Below are positions 1-10,481 of a DNA stretch of 15,391 bases, piece by piece. The position numbers and the translations under genes are program-made. Every line of letters begins with the position of its first letter. The stretch's first letter is position 1. Under the pieces are notes generated by a model. The model was given only the letters and a program-made list of their open reading frames with translations, searched no databases and was not told the DNA's origin. Source of the DNA: DATKMS01 sp035541735 (lineage in GTDB: Bacteria > Desulfobacterota > Binatia > HRBIN30); contig DATKMS010000238.1 in NCBI GenBank assembly GCA_035541735.1, positions 1 to 15,391 of the forward strand, given 5' to 3'.

Positions 1-27
1 TCAAGGGGACTCCAGTGACTCGGTGGC

Positions 28-189
28 AGTCGGCTTCAGCCGACTTTGGGCGACTCAGCCGGGGAATTCCATTCCCCGGCGTCCGCAGCGGTGCGCAGCT
101 TTCGTTTATAGACACTCCCACGCACAGGGGTGGCTGGGGGAGTCGCCGCAGGGCGACTGGGTGCCTTTGGTTGCCGCGAATTCATTCGC
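28..189. repeat. Cluster of four short palindromic modules
   Basis: Four perfect hairpins lie within 162 nt: 28-45 (7-bp arms, loop TTCA), 58-80 (9-bp arms, loop TTCCA), 141-158 (arms AGTCGCC/GGCGACT, loop GCAG) and 176-189 (arms GCGAAT/ATTCGC, 2-nt centre). Three of the four have a TTC-containing centre, which suggests a common origin. The spacing is irregular and there is no constant repeat unit, so this is not a CRISPR. A dispersed intergenic palindrome family (REP-like) is the likely identity. That is inference, because only this copy is visible. Confidence 0.5.
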
Positions 190-272
190 CCTGTTGGGCT
201 CAGGTTCATGGGCAGGAGCCGGCGGTGTCTCGAAGGGCGCCCGCTGGGACGTTACCTGCAAAGCCGCTTCAA

Positions 273-292
273 GGCACCGCGTGTGCGGCGCC
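273..292 (-). terminator. Stem-loop directly after the chaperone stop codon (weak terminator candidate)
   Basis: On the minus strand an 8-bp stem (GGCGCCGC/GCGGTGCC, one G-U pair) closes a 4-nt ACAC loop, starting 2 nt after the TGA of the last operon gene. No U-tract follows, so it does not meet the usual rule for an intrinsic terminator. It could stabilise the 3' end or act with the hairpins further downstream. Confidence 0.3.
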
Positions 293-294
293 GG

Positions 295-930
295 TCACCA
301 CGCCTCCGGACCGCCGCAGGCGCCACAGACATCCATCGCATTCTCATCGGACCGCCGCGGCTCCGGCGCCGGGCGCGCCGGCAGGCGCGCGCTCAGGCAG
401 CGTGCCGTCGCCAGCAGATTCGATGCGCCGAGGACCTCGAGACGGTGGGTGAAGCCGGCGGCGAAGGCGGCGAGATGGGCGTCGATGAAAGCACGCCGCG
501 CGCGCGCCGTTGTGGTCGCGGCGCAATGGTCACCGCGGGCGCCGGCGAACGCTTCCTTGAGGAGCAAGTACCCCACGAAAGCCACTTCGACGGCCAGGTG
601 ATCGATGGGCTCCTCGACGTGTGGCCGGAAGGCAAAGGCGTCGTAGCAGGCGGCAAGGTCGGCGAGCAGGTGACCGGGATCCGCGAACGGCTGATAGGTC
701 ACCTCACGCGGCGAGACCACGCCGCCGGGACCGAGCCGGCCCAGGTAGTCGCCCTCGGTCGCGCGGCGCGCCGCCGTGACCAGCCGCCGCAGCTCCGGGT
801 TCGCCATCTCGCGTCCCAGCCTCGCCACCTCGGCGTGCCACCCGCGGCGCGGCCGCTCCAAGAGGAGACCGATGAGTCGCCACTCCGCCGCCGCGGCAAT
901 GAGAGCCTGGGAATCGTCGCTGCGTGTCAT
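295..930 (-). CDS. TorD/DmsD-family molybdoenzyme maturation chaperone
   Basis: A 211-aa all-helical protein of the TorD/DmsD/NarJ chaperone superfamily. These cytoplasmic chaperones bind the Tat signal of a Mo-bisMGD alpha subunit and hold it back from export until the cofactor is inserted. The family signature is the stretch EEPIDHLAVEVAFVGYLL in the middle of the protein, and the length fits (about 200 aa). It is the last gene of the operon, 21 nt after the heme-b subunit, the usual place for the chaperone of periplasmic group II enzymes. The start is set at ATG 930 because a perfect anti-Shine-Dalgarno match (GGAGG, 936-940) lies 5 nt upstream; GTG 936 and ATG 933 are too close to it. Odd point: the C-terminus ends in a short tail with C202-x2-C205. 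The family call is firm; which of the two alpha subunits in the window it serves is inferred from the operon. Confidence 0.85.
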   Translation of the reverse strand: MTRSDDSQALIAAAAEWRLIGLLLERPRRGWHAEVARLGREMANPELRRLVTAARRATEGDYLGRLGPGGVVSPREVTYQPFADPGHLLADLAACYDAFAFRPHVEEPIDHLAVEVAFVGYLLLKEAFAGARGDHCAATTTARARRAFIDAHLAAFAAGFTHRLEVLGASNLLATARCLSARLPARPAPEPRRSDENAMDVCGACGGPEAW

Positions 931-940
931 CATCACCTCC
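931..940 (-). promoter_or_regulatory. Strong ribosome binding site of the chaperone gene
   Basis: On the minus strand the sequence reads GGAGGTGATG and is followed directly by ATG at 930-928. It matches the 16S rRNA 3' end almost perfectly, and its spacing selects the third of three consecutive in-frame start codons (GTG 936, ATG 933, ATG 930). Confidence 0.7.
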
Positions 941-951
941 CGGATCTGCCG

Positions 952-1800
952 CTACTTCTGCAGCAGCAACGGCACCCACACCGAGCGCATCTTGCGCGCG
1001 CCGGCCTCCTGATGCGCCCCTTGCCAAACCGCAAACGCCACCTGGGTGCGGCCGCCGGGCTCCAGCCCGTTGGGCAGGGGCCGCGCCAGGACCACCGTCC
1101 ATCCCTGCTCCGTGCGTAGACCCCGGCCGGTCGAGCGACTCTCGGAGGCCGGGCGAATCGTGCCGGGTCCTTCGGCCAGGAGATCCTGCACCGGCTGCGT
1201 GCGTGGACCTGCCATGTCGTTGCCGAGCGCGCGGGCCGGAGCGTAGCGCTGCGCCATCTCGCGCTGCGCTTCCGAACCCGGTGGCAATGACGCGGCCTCG
1301 AACGGGTAGTGGTCCACCGTGGCGTTGGGGAACAATGCTTTGATCGTATCCTCACGCCCGTCGACCATCGATTGCCAGAAGGCGCGCCAGTACGTGATCT
1401 CGACCGGACGTTGGCTTTCGCCCATCTGCGGTGCCGGCACGTCGGCTTGGATGCTGACCGGAAGCTGTACGGCGCAGGCGTCGGAGAAGCGTGCGAGCCC
1501 CGGCACCTCGTTGTCCGTCGGGTCCGGCCACTCCAGGCGGAAGACGATGCGCTTGCCGTCGCTGAGGGCGCGCACTTGTACCTTATCGGTCGACGGCTCC
1601 ATGAGGCGTGGCTCGACCATGTCCTGCGCCACCAGCGCCGCGGTGTACACCGGGGCATCGCGCCAGACCGGGTCGTTCGGGTCGCTCGGCACTGACGCGC
1701 GGTGCGTCGCGATGACTTCGGCCGGCGGAGCGGGCGGCGGGCCTTTGCATGCGACGAGCAAGGCGATCACGGCCAGCGCTGCGATTCGTCTGTGGGTCAT
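952..1800 (-). CDS. EbdC/DdhC-type heme-b-binding gamma subunit, predicted lipoprotein
   Basis: A 282-aa protein of the ethylbenzene dehydrogenase-related heme-binding family (EbdC, DdhC, SerC, NXR gamma). Such subunits hold one heme b with Met and Lys axial ligands and take electrons from the beta-subunit clusters in the periplasm. Likely ligands are M126 in APQMGE and K270 in the C-terminal block VAFAVWQGAHQEAGARK. The N-terminus is a lipoprotein signal with lipobox LVAC, so mature residue 1 would be C18. A Lys follows it, which under the E. coli sorting rule favours the outer membrane. The frame is open upstream to 2118, through the hairpin and into the beta gene, but ATG 1800 is chosen for the signal peptide and a GAGGAG ribosome site 6 nt upstream. 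Odd points: lipid anchoring, where the well-studied members are soluble, and a 166-nt gap to the beta gene filled by a long palindrome. Confidence 0.8.
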   Translation of the reverse strand: MTHRRIAALAVIALLVACKGPPPAPPAEVIATHRASVPSDPNDPVWRDAPVYTAALVAQDMVEPRLMEPSTDKVQVRALSDGKRIVFRLEWPDPTDNEVPGLARFSDACAVQLPVSIQADVPAPQMGESQRPVEITYWRAFWQSMVDGREDTIKALFPNATVDHYPFEAASLPPGSEAQREMAQRYAPARALGNDMAGPRTQPVQDLLAEGPGTIRPASESRSTGRGLRTEQGWTVVLARPLPNGLEPGGRTQVAFAVWQGAHQEAGARKMRSVWVPLLLQK

Positions 1801-1830
1801 TGCAGACTCCTCATGTTGCGTCTCGCTGCA

Positions 1831-1961
1831 GGGGCCTCCTCCCTGACCCTCCTCCGTTGCCGGAAGTGGCAACAGAGGAGGGGACCCACTGTGGCTGCGG
1901 GCGTGGGTTCCCTCCCCTGTGAGCACTTCCGCGAACGGGGGAGGGTCAGGGAGGAGGCCTC
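1831..1961. repeat. Long near-perfect palindrome (57-bp arms) between beta and gamma genes
   Basis: Positions 1833-1889 pair with 1903-1959 around a 13-nt loop. The outer 20 bp (1833-1852 with 1940-1959) are perfect, and the rest has only a few mismatches (around 1859-1860, 1869-1871 and 1876) plus two G-T pairs (1853/1939 and 1883/1909). The arms are purine/pyrimidine-biased, CCTCCCTGACCCTCC on one side and its complement on the other. The element starts 7 nt after the beta stop codon and ends before the gamma ribosome site, so it forms a very stable mRNA hairpin inside the operon. It resembles dispersed intergenic palindromes (REP/MITE-like). Copy number elsewhere cannot be seen from here. 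Confidence 0.85.
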
Positions 1962-1966
1962 TTCGT

Positions 1967-3093
1967 TCATGGGCAGTTCGTCCGCACCACACCGCGTTCA
2001 CTATCGAGCGCTTGGCGGATCTGCACCGGCTCATACATCGGCACGCGCACGATCTCCGTGCCGTTCTCCTCCAAGCCGAGCACCATGTCGCCCTCGCGCT
2101 TCCAGCGCGGCACGACATTTTGCGTCGAGCCGAACAGGCTGAGCAGGCCGGTCAGGTCGGGGTCGTCCGCCGACTTGCGGTAGGTATCGATGGCCTGATC
2201 GACACCGGGGCCGAACATCTGCCGCAGGAACCTGCGGGGCGCGTGCACCGGCGGGATGTAGTAGACGTTCGGCTCCAACCCGAACTGCGGAAACAGCGGC
2301 AGAGCCACTTTGCGCACGTGCACCAGGTAGTCGATCGGATTGTCCTCACGCGCCTGCTCCGGCACCGACACCCAACCGGCGAAGCGGATCTTGCCGATGC
2401 AGTTCACGAAGCACTGCGGCTGCAGCCCCTGCTCGATCTTCGGGAAGCAGGCGATGCACTTCTCCGAGGTGCCGGTCATCGGGTTGTAGAAGACCTTCTT
2501 GTACGGGCAGGCCTTGACGCACTCCTGGTAGCCGCGGCAGCGCCCTTGATCGATGAGGACGATGCCGTCGTCGGGGCGCTTGTAGATCGAACCGCGCGGG
2601 CACGAGGCCAGGCACGCCGGATACGTGCAGTGGTTGCAGATGCGCGCCAGGTAGAAGAACCAGGTCATGTGCGGCACCTGGAGATCGGCGCCGTTCTCGA
2701 TCATGCCGGCGCAGTCGTCTTCGCCGATGTTGGGATGCGTGTAGTCGAGCTCGTCCGGCCGCCAGCCGAGCACCCGTTCGCCCGCCTCCGCCGCTTCGAA
2801 CAACGTCCGCCCTTCGTACGGCCCGCCCTTCCACGGCTGCGGCCCGAGCTTCTCCAGCAGCTTCACGTCCCACGCCAGCGGGTAGAAGCCGTACGGTTTC
2901 GACTCGACGTTGTTCCACAGCATGTACTCCTGCCCCTTCCCCGAGGTCCACGTCGTCTTGCAGGCCAGGGTGCAGGTCTGACAGGCGATGCACTTGTTGA
3001 TGTCGAAGACGGCGGCGAACTGTTTCTTGGGGCGTGACTCCGGGTACCAGTACGCCATCTCGCGGCCGATCTGCCAATTGCGTACGCGGGCCA

Positions 3094-3094
<1 letters not shown>
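1967..3094 (-). CDS. Iron-sulfur beta subunit of a group II DMSO-reductase-family enzyme (NarH/NxrB-like)
   Basis: A 375-aa four-cluster ferredoxin-like subunit that relays electrons between the Mo alpha subunit and the heme-b gamma subunit. It has no signal of its own and is presumably exported with alpha through Tat. The Cys groups are C35-x2-C38-x2-C41-x3-C45; C153-x2-C156-x4-C161-x3-C165; C186-x5-C192-x3-C196, with Y189 where a 4Fe ferredoxin has a Cys; and C213-x2-C216-x11-C228-x3-C232. That layout predicts three [4Fe-4S] and one [3Fe-4S] cluster, as in NarH, where a Trp replaces the Cys. The N-terminal RNWQIGREMAYWYP and the later GQEYMLWNNVESKPYG and FGPGVDQAI resemble NxrB, EbdB and ClrB. 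Alpha and beta overlap by one base (TGATG), with a GGGAGG ribosome site just upstream. The subunit class is certain; the substrate of the enzyme is not. Confidence 0.93.
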
Positions 3095-6563
<3,469 letters not shown>

Positions 6564-6567
<4 letters not shown>

Positions 6568-8246
6568 GATGGTCCCTCCCACGTACGAATGAACGCAACG
6601 ATCGATTCGATCTCCTCGTCGGAGAGCAGTCGGTGTGCCGTCGACGACGCGGCGAAGCTTGGCATTGACGTGCCGCGGCGGCCGCGGTGGATGGTCTCGA
6701 CCAGGTAGCGGTCGGTGGCGTTCGACAGCAGGCCCTGGTTGTGCAGCGCCGGCCCTTCTTTGCCTTCGCCGTGCGCGCCGTGGCACGACGCGCAGGTATC
6801 GGCAAACAGCGCCGCACCGGCTTTCGGGTCACCTTTCACCCAACGACGCGGCTCGTCTTCTGGCGGCGACGGGATGCCGTTGCCGAACGAGCGCACGTGC
6901 GCCACGACAGCGTTGATCTCGGCCGGCCGCATCCCGCCTTCCTTTTCCCCCCAGGCCGGCATGCGCCGGCCCGGACGCCCGTGCGTCACGGTGGCAGCGA
7001 GGAAACGATCCGACGCGACCGCGAGAAAGTCCGGATTGCCGATCGCCGGGAAGGCCGTCAGGCCCGGATAGCGCATGCCTTCACCGTTGGGGCCATGACA
7101 GGCGGCGCAGAAGGTGCCGAAGAGTGTCGCACCGTCGGTAGTAAACTCGCGCTCCGCGAAGCGCTCGGCGCGGATGCGATCCTTCGGCCAGAAGGCCTCC
7201 GGATAGTCGCTGCGCCGCAGTGACAGCAGGTAGAGGGTGAGTGCGTCGATCTGCTCGTTGGTCAAGCCGAGCACCGGCATCTGCGAGCCGGGCACCACCT
7301 GCGCCGGGGCGCGGAAGTGCTCGCCCAGCCAGCTCGCGAGGTTCTTGTCGCCGGGGACGCGCGAGTAGTCGAGTCGCTGCGGGTCCTTCTCTCCCTCGCG
7401 GGTGAGGTCGGGGCCGTCATCGCCACCGACGCCACCAACCTTGTGGCAGCCGCGGCAGCCCAGGGAATGGAACACGGCTTTCGCTTCCACGAGTCCCGGC
7501 GCGCCGACACGCGACAACAGGAAGACCTCCAGCGCGTCGCGGTCTGCCGTGGGCACCTCACCGAATGCGCTGCGCCAGGGCCCGTCCTTCGCTGCGTCGC
7601 GGTGAGCGAGGTGCTTCTCATACCATTGCCGATCGAAGCCCGCGCCGCCGGCGCGCGAGAGGTCGGGGCCGGCAACTCCCTGCGCGCCGAAGGGACGCAG
7701 CGTGCCGCCGCGCTTGTCGAGGCTGTGACAGGCGAAGCAGTCGTAGCGCTCGAAGAGCGTGCGCCCACGGGCCACTTGTGTCAGATTCGGCACCGCCAGG
7801 TGCGTGTGGCAACTGCCGCAGCCGGCGTAGGCGTAGCGTTGCGGGAGCAAGGGCTCCGGCCAATGCGGTGCGGTGCCGTGCGCGTCGGCCTTGTCCGTCG
7901 CGCGCCCCTGGCCGCCGTGACACACCACGCAACCGATTTGCAGCGGATCGTGGCCGACGTCGGGATGACTTGCGAATTCGGCCTTGCCTTTGATGCCCGT
8001 CTCGCCCGGCGCCATGCCGACATGGCAGCTGATGCAACGGTCGGTCGCGTGCAGCGCCGGCGCGTACACCTGCCGCAGCTGCACATCGAAGTCGGCGGCC
8101 TGCTGCGCCGGCAGCTCGGCCCGATAGGCCCGCTGTACGCGGCGCCACTCGCGCCAGTAGTTCTCGCGGAAGGCAGCGACGAGCAGCAGCGCCAGCGTCG
8201 CGAGACTGGCACCGAGCAAGAGCAGCTTGTTCGCGCGGATGTTCAT
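6564..8246 (-). CDS. Seven-heme membrane-anchored cytochrome c
   Basis: A 560-aa protein with seven CxxCH heme sites at residues 71, 106, 143, 170, 264, 380 and 485. One N-terminal hydrophobic segment (about 7-26) has no evident cleavage site and would anchor it in the inner membrane facing the periplasm. The N-terminal part has three or four closely packed hemes. The C-terminal part looks like three single-heme class I domains with candidate Met ligands M323 (SQMP), M429 (RMPAW) and M528 (SMPSF). It sits between cytochrome b and the Mo alpha gene and overlaps alpha by ATGA, so it is the natural electron wire between the Rieske/cytochrome b module and the Mo enzyme. The upstream ribosome site is weak. 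This heme arrangement does not match a cytochrome I can name. Confidence 0.88.
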
Positions 8247-8284
8247 CGCGACGGCCTGCCTTCAGGTTGCTCTCCCTCCGCATT

Positions 8285-8395
8285 TTCCGATCTCCCCCTT
8301 TGAAAAAGGGGGACTAACGGAGATTTGAGCCGCCGCACGTGACCTCGAAGCGCCGCACATCCCCCCTGACCTCCCTTCTTCAAAGGGAGGAAGAA
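8285..8395. repeat. Composite palindromic element between cytochrome b and cytochrome c genes
   Basis: Two hairpins lie in the 184-nt gap: 8293-8313 (TCCCCCTTT/AAAGGGGGA, 3-nt loop) and 8370-8390 (8-bp arms, CTCCCTT/AAGGGAG core, 5-nt loop). The two halves are also imperfect inverted copies of each other: 8294-8324 read forward resembles 8359-8389 read in reverse complement at roughly three quarters of positions. The CCCCCTTTGAAAAAGGGGG core is of the kind found as dispersed intergenic repeats in many bacteria. It interrupts an otherwise overlapping operon and may affect transcript stability or relative expression. Confidence 0.7.
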
Positions 8396-8430
8396 GAGTT
8401 CGGAGCGGAATCTATCGGCGCAGTCCATCA

Positions 8431-9984
8431 TCAATGCACCGGCCATTGCGAAGGGGACCAGTAGAAGTCCCAGTTCGGCCCGCGGAAATGCGTGCCCACA
8501 ATGGTGAGCACCAGGAAGCCGCAGAGGAAGCAGGTGAACAGGCCGAGGGCTCCGGCGCGCGTGGAGTCGTAACGCCGCACCAACCACACGGAGTACACAC
8601 CGTAGATTGCCGTCAGCACCGTGCCCGGATTGATGAAGGTAATGAGCAGCTGCGGCGCCGCGGGCCACCATTCGCGGATCCAGCCGTAGTTGATGGCGAA
8701 GACCTCGACGGCGAGCACCGCGCCCAAGCCGAAGAGCACGGACCACGCGACCAAGCGCAGCCCACCGGGCCCGCCGCACCACTCGCCGGTGCCGTCCGAC
8801 TCCCGATCGAGATAGGGAATCAGCAGCAGGCCGAAAATCACAATCGTCGGGATACCGATGCCGCCCATGAACGCGGAGTACGACACCAACTCCTGCAGCC
8901 CGAGAAAGTACCACGGCGCCTTCGCCGGGTTCTCCGGCACCGCCGGATTGGCGTGCTCCTTCAGCGGTGCGTCGGAGATCAGCGACAATGCCAGACAGAG
9001 GAAGATCGTCAGCATCAACACGCCTGCTTCGGCGTAGAAGAGATGCGGCATCGCCGGCAGCGTCTTCTCCGGCCCGCGCCCCACCTGCGGCGTCCGTCCG
9101 CGCACCACCGCGGCAAGGTGATAGGTCTTCGCCGGCGCCTCGGTGAACACCGGATAGGTCTGCGGATCGATCGGGCCGAGCCGCTCGTCCGCGTCGGCCG
9201 GACGCGCCATGCCACCATCCTTGCGGATGCGCCAGAAGTGCACGCCCAGCAGCCCCGCCAGCGCGAGCGGCAGAATCATCACGTGCAGCAGGTAGAAGCG
9301 GATGAGCGCTTCCTCACCGATCTCCTCCGACCCCAGCAGGATGAACTTCTGCAAGCCGCCCGGATCGAAGTAGCGCGTCAGGCCCAACGCGTCGGTGATC
9401 TCGCGCGGCGACTGGGCGATGTTGGCGCCGATGGTGATCGCCCAGTACGCCAGCTGATCCCACGGCAGCAAGTAGCCCGTGAACGACAAGCCGAGGGTGA
9501 CCACGAGCAGTCCCATGCCGATGACCCAGTTGTACTCACGTGGCGCCCGATACGCGGCGGTGTAGAAGACGCGCGCCATGTGCAGGAGCACGGCGACGAC
9601 CATGAGTTGCGCCGCCCAGCGATGGATGTTGCGGATGAACTGCCCGGTGGGCACGACGAAGTGGATGTCCTTGATCGACTCGTAGGCCACGTCGGGATAC
9701 GGCTTGTAGTAGAACATCAGCAGAATCCCGGTAGCCAGCGTCAGCAGAAAGCCCGACGCCGCCATGATGCCGAGGCCCCACGTCGTCGCCCAGCGCAGGG
9801 TCCAGCGGTGCACGCGTACGGAATGCAGATGCAGGAAGAGATTGCCGAAGACGAACGACGAACGGCTGCGGTCGGTCGTCGGGCGACCGCTGCGCAGCAG
9901 GCTGGCGGCGAAGTGTCCGGGAGCGTCACGCAGATTCTCGACGAACCGCCGCATCGCCGGAGCCGATTGATTCGCGGCGCTCAT
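8431..9984 (-). CDS. Cytochrome b (bc1/b6f-type, fused N- and C-terminal domains)
   Basis: A 517-aa polytopic membrane protein forming the quinone-reactive core of a Rieske/cytochrome b complex. Heme ligand pairs are H121/H135 (13 residues between) and H234/H249 (14 between), at about helices 122-145 and 229-250. The block SFTGYLLPWDQLAYW (167-181) is the usual quinol-site segment. The C-terminal half carries the subunit-IV-like helices and the sequence APWYFLGLQEL (356-366), where the classical motif is PEWY, so the Glu is absent. An extra helix (about 478-498) is followed by a conserved-looking tail FRGPNWDFYW. The start overlaps the Rieske stop by ATGA. Together with Rieske and the multiheme cytochrome c it should oxidise quinol on the periplasmic side, or work in reverse. 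Family certain; menaquinone versus ubiquinone not decided. Confidence 0.95.
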   Translation of the reverse strand: MSAANQSAPAMRRFVENLRDAPGHFAASLLRSGRPTTDRSRSSFVFGNLFLHLHSVRVHRWTLRWATTWGLGIMAASGFLLTLATGILLMFYYKPYPDVAYESIKDIHFVVPTGQFIRNIHRWAAQLMVVAVLLHMARVFYTAAYRAPREYNWVIGMGLLVVTLGLSFTGYLLPWDQLAYWAITIGANIAQSPREITDALGLTRYFDPGGLQKFILLGSEEIGEEALIRFYLLHVMILPLALAGLLGVHFWRIRKDGGMARPADADERLGPIDPQTYPVFTEAPAKTYHLAAVVRGRTPQVGRGPEKTLPAMPHLFYAEAGVLMLTIFLCLALSLISDAPLKEHANPAVPENPAKAPWYFLGLQELVSYSAFMGGIGIPTIVIFGLLLIPYLDRESDGTGEWCGGPGGLRLVAWSVLFGLGAVLAVEVFAINYGWIREWWPAAPQLLITFINPGTVLTAIYGVYSVWLVRRYDSTRAGALGLFTCFLCGFLVLTIVGTHFRGPNWDFYWSPSQWPVH

Positions 9985-10481
9985 GCGGCCTCCTTGGTCC
10001 CCGCCGGGACCACCTTCGCCTCATCGATGAGGTAGGTCCCTGGACCGACACGCGACACCGACAGCCACGGCAGCGCTTTCGGTGCCGGCCCCTTCACCAC
10101 CGACCCGTTGGGTGCGAAGCGCGAGCCGTGGCACGGGCAGTGAAAGCCGTCGGCTTCCGATTTGACCAGACAGCCCAGGTGCGTGCAGACGCGGGAGATG
10201 GCGAAGACGCCGTCGCTGTCGCGGAAGATCGCCACCGATCGACCCGGCGGCAACCAGGCCTCCCCCGCCACCAGGGTCTCCGGCAGCAGGACCTTGAACT
10301 TGCGTGACGGCACCGGCACCACGGCCGCCCGCGGCAGCCGCATCACGCCGATGAACGCGAAGGTGAGCGCGACGAAGGCCGACCACATCGCCGCCAGTCC
10401 CAAGAAGTCACGGCGGGGCAGCGGCTCCGGTTCCAGGCGCGAGCGGGTTCCCGCGCCAGCTGTTGCAGGGGTTGTCGTCAT
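9981..10481 (-). CDS. Rieske [2Fe-2S] protein of the cytochrome b complex
   Basis: A 166-aa Rieske protein with a Tat-like twin-arginine segment (PRRDFLGLA, 22-30) leading into a single membrane helix (about 27-48) and a periplasmic head. The cluster boxes are CTHLGC (C99, H101) and CPCHGS (C115, H118), with C104 and C117 as the disulfide pair. The Ser of the second box is present, but F122 stands where high-potential Rieske proteins have Tyr, which favours a lower midpoint potential. ATG 10481 is chosen because it makes an ATGA overlap with the flavoprotein stop and has GGAG 6 nt upstream; an in-frame ATG at 10493 lacks a ribosome site. It forms the quinol-oxidising unit with cytochrome b and passes electrons to the cytochrome c encoded next. 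Confidence 0.95.
   Translation of the reverse strand: MTTTPATAGAGTRSRLEPEPLPRRDFLGLAAMWSAFVALTFAFIGVMRLPRAAVVPVPSRKFKVLLPETLVAGEAWLPPGRSVAIFRDSDGVFAISRVCTHLGCLVKSEADGFHCPCHGSRFAPNGSVVKGPAPKALPWLSVSRVGPGTYLIDEAKVVPAGTKEAA

Larger units (their letters stand above)
1..294. other. Non-coding region downstream of the operon, rich in short hairpins
   Basis: No convincing gene is seen here. Frames open across it on the plus strand continue antisense into the chaperone gene and have arginine-rich, low-complexity translations typical of GC-rich shadow frames. The stretch instead contains several compact inverted repeats (28-45, 58-80, 141-158, 176-189, and 273-292 next to the chaperone stop), listed separately. 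It is the 3' flank of the minus-strand operon, so it may carry transcript-end or dispersed-repeat functions. Confidence 0.6.

Noticed and set aside
28..189. Possible CRISPR array
   Set aside because: The hairpins differ in sequence and spacing and no repeat unit recurs at a constant interval.
952..2118. Longer version of the gamma subunit starting at 2118
   Set aside because: It would read out of frame through the beta gene and through the palindrome. ATG 1800 has a lipoprotein signal and a good ribosome site.
1919..3037. Plus-strand open frame of 372 codons antisense to the beta subunit
   Set aside because: Shadow frame: the minus strand shows all cluster motifs, and the plus-strand product has no recognisable feature.
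8434..10035. Plus-strand open frame of 533 codons antisense to cytochrome b
   Set aside because: The translation is dominated by Arg, His, Gln and Glu, with no membrane or enzyme motif. The minus strand has the His pairs and helices of cytochrome b.
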